A stretch of DNA of 64,000 nt. Source: JBBDYD01 sp040901865 (GTDB taxonomy: Bacteria; Bacteroidota; Ignavibacteria; UBA10030). Below the pieces are notes generated by a model. That model was not told the origin of the DNA, did not search any database, and worked only from the letters and a program-made list of their open reading frames with translations. The first letter of the stretch is position 1. Each line of letters begins with the position of its first letter. Shown one piece after another: positions 59,229 to 64,000 of the stretch. The position numbers and the translations under genes were made by a program. Location: the NCBI GenBank assembly GCA_040901865.1, contig JBBDYD010000191.1, positions 3,569 through 67,568 on the forward strand, read 5' to 3'.

Positions 59229-59672
59229 ATGGTGTCCTGGTCCATTCAACGTCCGACCGCCGCCGATCTGGCGGCGATTCGTGGCCTCCTTGCCGCATCG
59301 AACCTTCCCTCTGAAGATGTTGCGGAACACCTGGATCATTTTCTTTCTGCGTGGGATGGCAAACGATTGGCTGGGGTGGTCGGAATGGAAATCCACAACA
59401 CCGGAGGTTTGTTGCGTTCACTTGCCGTTGATCCGGCTTATCGCGGCACAGGTCTTGGGAAGGCACTCACGCAGAAGATTCTCTCTCATGCCATTTCGAA
59501 TGGTGTGACAAACGCAGGTCTTCTAACCACAACGGCGGCGAACTTCTTTGCGAGGCATGGATTTCTGCCGATTCTCCGGGAGGAGATCCCGGAATGGATC
59601 AAAACAAGCAAGGAATACCGGCTGTACTGTCCTTCAACGGCAGTATGTATGATCAAACAACTCGCCCGGTGA
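59229..59672 (+). CDS. arsN2: Arsenic-resistance N-acetyltransferase-like protein (ArsN2 type)
   Basis: A 147-residue GNAT-fold protein. The acetyl-CoA loop is VDPAYRGTGLGKAL, and the tail FFARHGFLPILREEIPEWIKTSKEYRLYCPSTAVCMIKQL closely fits the pattern seen in GNAT proteins of ars operons (only key words listed: FFARHGF, CPSTAVCM). Related ArsN proteins detoxify arsenical amino-acid analogues or are of unknown role. Its stop overlaps the GTG of arsC (GTGA). Confidence 0.85.
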   Translation: MVSWSIQRPTAADLAAIRGLLAASNLPSEDVAEHLDHFLSAWDGKRLAGVVGMEIHNTGGLLRSLAVDPAYRGTGLGKALTQKILSHAISNGVTNAGLLTTTAANFFARHGFLPILREEIPEWIKTSKEYRLYCPSTAVCMIKQLAR

Positions 59673-60097
59673 CAACGGTGAAAAAACAAGTCCTGGTATT
59701 GTGTACGGGAAACAGCTGTCGGAGTCAAATGGCCGAAGGATGGCTCAGGTACTTTGCGGGAGAAAAAGCGGAGGTCTTCAGTGCAGGGATTGAATCGCAC
59801 GGATTGAACCCGCGCGCGGTAGCGGTGATGAAGGAAGTCGATATCGACATTTCTCATCATACGTCAAAGACCATCGAGGACCTGGGTCCGAAGGAGTTCG
59901 ATATCGTGATCACCGTTTGCGACAACGCCCGCGAACGATGCCCGTATTTCCCGGCCCGCGTACTGCAGTTACATCAAGACTTTCAAGACCCGGCGAAAGC
60001 AACGGGAAGCAAGGAAGAGGTTCTTTCGGTATTCAGGTCTGTACGCGACCAAATCCGAGTCTACTGCCAAGGCTTTGTGATCAACCACTTGAAGTGA
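59669..60097 (+). CDS. arsC: Thioredoxin-coupled arsenate reductase (LMW-phosphatase fold)
   Basis: Reduces As(V) to As(III). The P-loop C12-T-G-N-S-C-R18 is followed by the redox pair C84 and C91 in VCDNARERC. All three have the spacing of the S. aureus pI258-type enzyme (10/82/89 shifted by two). The 142-residue length is normal. GTG 59669 overlaps the arsN2 stop; GTG 59678 is possible. It supplies arsenite to ArsM encoded upstream. Confidence 0.93.
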   Translation: MTTVKKQVLVLCTGNSCRSQMAEGWLRYFAGEKAEVFSAGIESHGLNPRAVAVMKEVDIDISHHTSKTIEDLGPKEFDIVITVCDNARERCPYFPARVLQLHQDFQDPAKATGSKEEVLSVFRSVRDQIRVYCQGFVINHLK

Positions 60098-60102
60098 TTT
60101 TC

Positions 60103-60127
60103 AATTGCCAAACTCTCATTGGCAATT
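60103..60127. other. Perfect inverted repeat between arsC and argH
   Basis: AATTGCCAA (60103-60111) and TTGGCAATT (60119-60127) are exact complements around a 7-nt loop, starting 6 bp after the arsC stop. It may end the ars transcript (no T-run) or act as an operator for argH. It does not match the boxes at 50337-50370. Confidence 0.5.
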
Positions 60128-60129
60128 CA

Positions 60130-60160
60130 TTTGCCCTCCCCCCCATTTTTCCCTATCTTG
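60130..60160 (+). promoter_or_regulatory. Possible Bacteroidota-type promoter for argH
   Basis: TTTG at 60130-60133 and TATCTTG at 60154-60160 are 20 bp apart, near the -33/-7 pattern but with one T missing in the -7 element. It would place the start about 35 bases before ATG 60202. Confidence 0.35.
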
Positions 60161-60167
60161 AACGCAG

Positions 60168-60198
60168 TCCACAATCCGCAATCACCAATCCGAAATCA
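60168..60198. repeat. Degenerate AATCCG spacer repeat
   Basis: Imperfect copies of CAATCCG/CAATCAC (CCACAATCCG, CAATCACCAATCCG, AAATC) precede the argH start. The complement shares TGCGGATTG with the tract at 24651-24686. Confidence 0.5.
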
Positions 60199-60201
60199 TT
60201 T

Positions 60202-61590
60202 ATGCCCCATCAGGCCCTCTGGAGTGGTCGGTTTAAAGAGCCATTGTCGAAGATCGCTCTTAACTTCTCCAGCTCTATCGATCTTGACAAGCAGCTTTAC
60301 CAGGAAGACATCGCCGGCAGTATCGCCCACGTGGAAATGTTATCTGCATGCCGCATCCTGACCGCGGCAGAGTCGCGACGAATCCGAAATTCCCTCAAGA
60401 GAATTCAAAAGGAAATCGAAACGGGGAGGTTTGAGCTTTCCGGAGATTACGAGGACGTTCATCTTGCGATCGAACAGCGGCTGATTCAGAAGATCGGTCC
60501 TTTAGGCGGGAAATTGCACACGGGGCGGAGCAGAAACGACCAAGTGGCCCTGGACGAGCGTCTCTATTTGCGGGCAGCCATCATGGAAATCGGCAAACTG
60601 ATCGTCCAGCTGCAAAGAGTGCTTCTCTACAAGGCGGAAAAGTATTTCGGTGCTCTTATGCCCGGGTATACGCATCTTCAACGCGCCCAGCCCGTGATGC
60701 TGTCGCATCATCTGCTGGCGTATGTTTCCATGCTGGAGCGCGACTACGACCGGCTGAACGATTGCCTGAAACGGCTTAACAAGTCTCCGCTTGGAGCAGC
60801 GGCACTTGCAGGAACCTCGTTCCCTCTCGACCGCATGAAGGTTGCAAAGAAGCTCCGATTCGAGGGCATTGTGGAGAACAGCATCGACGCAGTGAGCGAC
60901 CGCGATTATCTCATCGAATTTGTGTCCGCCGCGTCTCTTATCGCCGTGCACCTAAGCCGCATGGCCGAGGAGCTCGTGCTCTGGTCTACGAAGGAGTTTG
61001 CGTTTGTGCAGATCAGCGACGCCTACACCACCGGCAGCAGCATCATGCCGCAAAAGAAGAATCCCGACATGGCCGAACTGGTGCGTGGCAAATCGGGGAG
61101 GGTGTTCGGCGCACTGACGAACCTGCTAACGATCATGAAGGGACTGCCCCTCGCCTACAATCGCGACATGCAGGAAGACAAACAACCCATGTTTGACACA
61201 GTTTCGACGACACGAAACTGCCTCTTCGTTATGGCGCACATGCTCGTCCATACGGATTTCCGAAAGGATCACCTCGAAGAGGAACTTCGCAATGATTTCA
61301 CGACCGCTACCGAGTTAGCAGACTATCTTGTTCGGAAAGGACTGCCGTTCCGTGATGCACATGAGGTAACCGGGAAGATCGTTTCGTATTGTATTGAACA
61401 TCGGATGTACTTCGGCAACCTCGATCTCGAGACGCTGCGGTCGTTTTCAAAAGAGTTTGATGAGCACGTCTTTGAATATTTGCTTCCTCATCGGAGTGTT
61501 GAACAAAAGAAATCAGCGGGGAGTACATCACCGCAAGAAGTGAAGAAGCAGATTGTCCATTGGACAAGGGTGTTGAAGACGAGAAAGTAG
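60202..61590 (+). CDS. argH: Argininosuccinate lyase
   Basis: The last step of arginine synthesis, releasing arginine and fumarate. The 462 residues have the N-terminal WSGRFKEPLS, HTGRSRNDQVALDERL, and the superfamily signature GSSIMPQKKNPDMAEL with its flexible Ser loop. ATG 60202 starts the canonical N-terminus; the frame is open much further upstream through arsC, but that is coincidental. It is separated from argG by the amidase and the four ars genes. Confidence 0.95.
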   Translation: MPHQALWSGRFKEPLSKIALNFSSSIDLDKQLYQEDIAGSIAHVEMLSACRILTAAESRRIRNSLKRIQKEIETGRFELSGDYEDVHLAIEQRLIQKIGPLGGKLHTGRSRNDQVALDERLYLRAAIMEIGKLIVQLQRVLLYKAEKYFGALMPGYTHLQRAQPVMLSHHLLAYVSMLERDYDRLNDCLKRLNKSPLGAAALAGTSFPLDRMKVAKKLRFEGIVENSIDAVSDRDYLIEFVSAASLIAVHLSRMAEELVLWSTKEFAFVQISDAYTTGSSIMPQKKNPDMAELVRGKSGRVFGALTNLLTIMKGLPLAYNRDMQEDKQPMFDTVSTTRNCLFVMAHMLVHTDFRKDHLEEELRNDFTTATELADYLVRKGLPFRDAHEVTGKIVSYCIEHRMYFGNLDLETLRSFSKEFDEHVFEYLLPHRSVEQKKSAGSTSPQEVKKQIVHWTRVLKTRK

Positions 61591-61597
61591 CGGTGGG

Positions 61598-61622
61598 GGT
61601 AAACCCAGAGTGGTGGGCTACC
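61598..61622. terminator. Weak hairpin between convergent argH and amidohydrolase genes
   Basis: GGTA-AA-CCCA (61598-61607) can pair with TGGG-C-TACC (61614-61622) around a 6-nt loop. There is no T-run and the right arm overlaps the minus-strand stop, so this is tentative. Confidence 0.3.
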
Positions 61623-63297
61623 TCTGATACCCCGGTCCCCTGAGTGCTCGCCCGGGGTAGTTCCCTGTAAAATTGCCTTCCTCCCAAACAGAAACTCCAT
61701 TCACAAGTACCAACGCAATCCCTTCCGAGTACTGATGCGGGCTCTCAAAAGTTGCTTTGTCGATCACCGTTTTTGGATCGAAAATGACGATGTCGGCATA
61801 GAATCCGGGCTTGAGAATTCCGCGCTCCCTGAGGCCAACACGCTGCGCCGGTAGCGATGTCATTTTACGAACGGCCTCCTCGAGGGAAAGCAACTTCACG
61901 TCACGGACGTAACGGCCTAGAATTCTTGGAAAACTACCGTAGGCGCGGGGATGCGGTTTGCCCCCGCTCAGGGGGCCGTCCAATGCCTGCTGTCCTCCGT
62001 CGGTGCAAAAGCTGACCCACGGTTGCGCCATGGCCATTCGTACATCCTCTTCATTCATGGAAAAGAATACTCCCCCAATGCGGCCGGAATCGGCCAACAC
62101 AAGATCCAGCATGACATCCACCGGATGTTTTTTCCATTCACGGGCAATTTCACTCAACCTCATTCCTTCGTACTTCTTGAGATCGGCGGATTGAACGCTC
62201 GCGATCAATATTCCTTCAGGCCCGGTGGCAGCAAAGGAATTGTCGGCGCCCGCTGTTTTGCCCATGACCTCGTCACGAATACGCTTCCGTGCTTCCGGGT
62301 CTCTTAGCCGATCCAGAAGTTTCTGTTCACCTCCGTCGTGTGCCCAGGATGGGATCCGCGAACTCAGCCGCGTACTGCTGGCAGGATAGGGGTAGATGTT
62401 TGCTGTCATGTCGATCCCTGCATCGCGCTGCTTGCTGATGAAATTGACGATCGAGGCCATTGTCCCCCAATTCTGCTTTCCAGCTACCTTCAGATGCCAA
62501 ATTTCCACCGGAATGGTCGCTTCGCGCCCAATATCCACCGCCTCATACAAAGCCTCCGTTTCCCTTTCGCCCTCGTCGCGAATGTGCGATATGTAAATCC
62601 CGCCGAATTGGGCCGCGATCTTGGCCAGCTCGATCAATTCTTCTGTTTTGGCAAACGCGGCTGGTGCGTATATCAGCGAAGTGCTCAGGCCAAGAGCTCC
62701 TTGCTCCATGGCTGTTCGTACAAGTCCCTTCATCTGATCGAGCTCTTCCGGCGTGGGTGCGCGATCGTCAAGTCCGATTACATATCGCCGCACTTGCGTC
62801 GCTCCGACAAAAGTTGCCACGTTCAGTGCTGGTTTGCGTGTTTCGAGGGCCCGGAAATACCCGTCAAGATCGATCCATTCAACGTTCACGTTATATCGCT
62901 GACTCCATGCTTTCATATCCTCCAGGATTCGGTTGTTGACCGGGGCGGCGGAATTCCCCTCGCCGGTGACCTCTGTCGTAATCCCCTGCGAGATCTTGCT
63001 CATTCCACGCGGATCGGCCAGGAGGCTTAATTCCGATTGCCCGAGCATGTCGATGAATCCGGGTGAAACCACTTTCCCCGCGGCGTCGATGACTCGATGT
63101 GCGTGGGCGTTTTTCAAAAAACCTATTGCGGCGATTTTATCCCCATGAATTCCAATGTCTCCTTTGTACCACGGATTTCCTGTTCCATCAACGACCGTTG
63201 CGTTGAGAATCAGCAAGTCGAATCGTTTGGATTGCTCTTGGCAGGAATTAAGCAGGAAAAACAACAGAGCGGCGCTGAACAGTACTCTCGTCATCAT
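61618..63297 (-). CDS. Lipoprotein amidohydrolase of the D-aminoacylase family
   Basis: A 559-residue exported protein with a lipobox (LLNSC19), so probably a membrane lipoprotein. It follows the N-acyl-D-amino-acid deacylase layout: urease-like strands, VVSPGFID, then the TIM barrel with ISHIRDEG and EIWHLKVAG His ligands and the late FCTDGG Asp. The usual HxH after PGFID is replaced by MLGQSE (Leu85, Gln87), and the usual GNC cysteine region reads GEG. A one-metal or altered site is implied. ATG 63297 follows GAGAGG; a longer form would hide the signal. Confidence 0.85.
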   Translation of the reverse strand: MMTRVLFSAALLFFLLNSCQEQSKRFDLLILNATVVDGTGNPWYKGDIGIHGDKIAAIGFLKNAHAHRVIDAAGKVVSPGFIDMLGQSELSLLADPRGMSKISQGITTEVTGEGNSAAPVNNRILEDMKAWSQRYNVNVEWIDLDGYFRALETRKPALNVATFVGATQVRRYVIGLDDRAPTPEELDQMKGLVRTAMEQGALGLSTSLIYAPAAFAKTEELIELAKIAAQFGGIYISHIRDEGERETEALYEAVDIGREATIPVEIWHLKVAGKQNWGTMASIVNFISKQRDAGIDMTANIYPYPASSTRLSSRIPSWAHDGGEQKLLDRLRDPEARKRIRDEVMGKTAGADNSFAATGPEGILIASVQSADLKKYEGMRLSEIAREWKKHPVDVMLDLVLADSGRIGGVFFSMNEEDVRMAMAQPWVSFCTDGGQQALDGPLSGGKPHPRAYGSFPRILGRYVRDVKLLSLEEAVRKMTSLPAQRVGLRERGILKPGFYADIVIFDPKTVIDKATFESPHQYSEGIALVLVNGVSVWEEGNFTGNYPGRALRGPGYQR

Positions 63298-63304
63298 TGG
63301 CCTC

Positions 63305-63886
63305 TCATTCGAAAGCATTCGAATTCGCCACTTCGTACAGCCCGCTGGCGACAAAGGCCAGAAGGATGATCGTCATGGCCTTCAACTCGTGGATACGCTC
63401 GCCGTTTTTCAGCCCGTAATAGCAGAGGATCCCGGGCCACCCCCAGGCCATTCCCACAAGGGAGATGATGAGACTGATTTTGGATAGGACTAAATCCGGG
63501 TCATCCGGAAGGAGAACAGCGCCGCCGAGAGTGACAAGAATGGAAGCTACCGAGGTGAGGACAAGCGGTGCGGCGGCAAATCCAACCACAGCAATGACAT
63601 TCGGCAATTCACCCAGCCCGCCCCAGAGTTCAGCAGAAAGGTGAAAGACGATGGTGAGAAAAGCCCATGTAAGATAGACCGTGAGAAACGAGCCGAAGAA
63701 TGAGAGGAGGCTGAAACCAACACTACCGGACTTGATCGTTGCGGACAGGAACGTGTTCAAAGAGGCGATGAGCGCATAAGCCGTCACGATAAGAATCGCA
63801 TGGCCAATATGGGGAGAATCGTACTGGTCGTACATTGCTTCGTCGGGGGAAGTCAGCAGTAACAGAAAGCGATCAGTGACGTTCAT
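63305..63886 (-). CDS. Yip1-family membrane protein
   Basis: A 193-residue integral membrane protein with about five helices and the Yip1 layout: an N-terminal soluble stretch with DRFLLLLTSPDEAM, then FLTVYLTWAFLTIVFHL and a Gly/Pro-rich loop (GWPGILCYYGLKNGERIHELKA). Function of bacterial members is unknown. It lies 7 bp upstream of the amidohydrolase start and is probably in the same transcript. The ~115 bp to its left margin (63887-64000) hold no gene I can support. Confidence 0.8.
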   Translation of the reverse strand: MNVTDRFLLLLTSPDEAMYDQYDSPHIGHAILIVTAYALIASLNTFLSATIKSGSVGFSLLSFFGSFLTVYLTWAFLTIVFHLSAELWGGLGELPNVIAVVGFAAAPLVLTSVASILVTLGGAVLLPDDPDLVLSKISLIISLVGMAWGWPGILCYYGLKNGERIHELKAMTIILLAFVASGLYEVANSNAFE

Positions 63887-64000
63887 GAAATCGACTAAGG
63901 AAGGAATGAGGCATGATACCTGTTTTCACGAGGAAATGCAATATCACCCGGCGTATCTCCCGTGAGGATCATTCAGTCTTTGTGCGCGCAAACGCCATTC

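Noticed and set aside
59917..60201. N-terminal extension of argH through arsC
   Set aside because: The frame is open by chance across arsC; the canonical ArgH N-terminus begins at ATG 60202.

Overview
The window is a chromosomal segment of a Gram-negative bacterium that most resembles the Bacteroidota side of the FCB group, probably an Ignavibacteria- or Kapabacteria-like lineage. Four things support this: a type IX secretion C-terminal sorting domain on a 1005-residue secreted protein next to a PorV-like protein and a TonB-dependent receptor with a carboxypeptidase-regulatory-like N-domain; an S46-family dipeptidyl-peptidase; a promoter at 48806-48835 that fits the Bacteroidota pattern TTG-N19-TAnnTTTG; and many lipoprotein or Sec signals on large envelope proteins. 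Base composition looks moderate and even. I saw no rRNA, tRNA, transposase, prophage or CRISPR array.

Layout. 1-5298: the rod-shape/elongasome operon mreB (cut by the left edge)-mreC-mreD-mrdA-rodA. 5364-6593: membrane-anchored metallophosphoesterase. 6692-10355: tightly packed TauE-type anion exporter, DUF1634 protein, small beta-barrel protein and TonB-receptor-like protein. 10422-16514: nucleotide, repair and ribosome housekeeping genes (dcd, pyrF, DUF2851, mutM, rsgA), small membrane proteins and a TerB-like protein. 16635-19426: ABC-F ATPase divergent from a second TauE-type exporter. 19558-24650: an M16 peptidase pair and an S46 dipeptidyl-peptidase, separated by a nested inverted repeat. 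24693-28650: SnoaL-like protein, Aas-like acyl-ACP synthetase and a secreted protein made of four ~137-residue repeats. 28756-36833: a long co-directional envelope block (L,D-transpeptidase, GNAT, methyltransferase, two polytopic glycosyltransferases, TPR protein, uncharacterised secreted protein with a Cys elbow). 36922-43931 (minus): the T9SS-type cassette. 44726-47571: a second M16 pair; then ychF on the minus strand and a beta-barrel protein at 48885.

50337-61590 is the arginine region: tandem ARG-box-like palindromes, then argC-argJ-argB-argF-argR with 4-bp stop/start overlaps, argG, and an N-acetylmuramoyl-L-alanine amidase. An arsenic module (arsR-arsM-arsN2-arsC, with its own promoter and operator) lies between the amidase and argH. 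Together the arg genes encode the cyclic acetyl pathway from glutamate to arginine, except argD, which is not in the window; ArgR is encoded within the operon it probably controls. The right end (61618-63886, minus) holds a lipoprotein amidohydrolase of the D-aminoacylase family and a Yip1-like membrane protein.

The items most worth follow-up are the nested inverted repeat at 22328-22418, the four-repeat secreted protein at 26800, the ARG boxes that overlap the argC start, the efflux-less arsenic module inside the arg region, the TauE/DUF1634/TonB block, the missing standard start codon of the DUF2851 gene, and the uncharacterised secreted Cys-elbow protein at 35562. All functions are inferred by reading the translated sequence; no database search was run.
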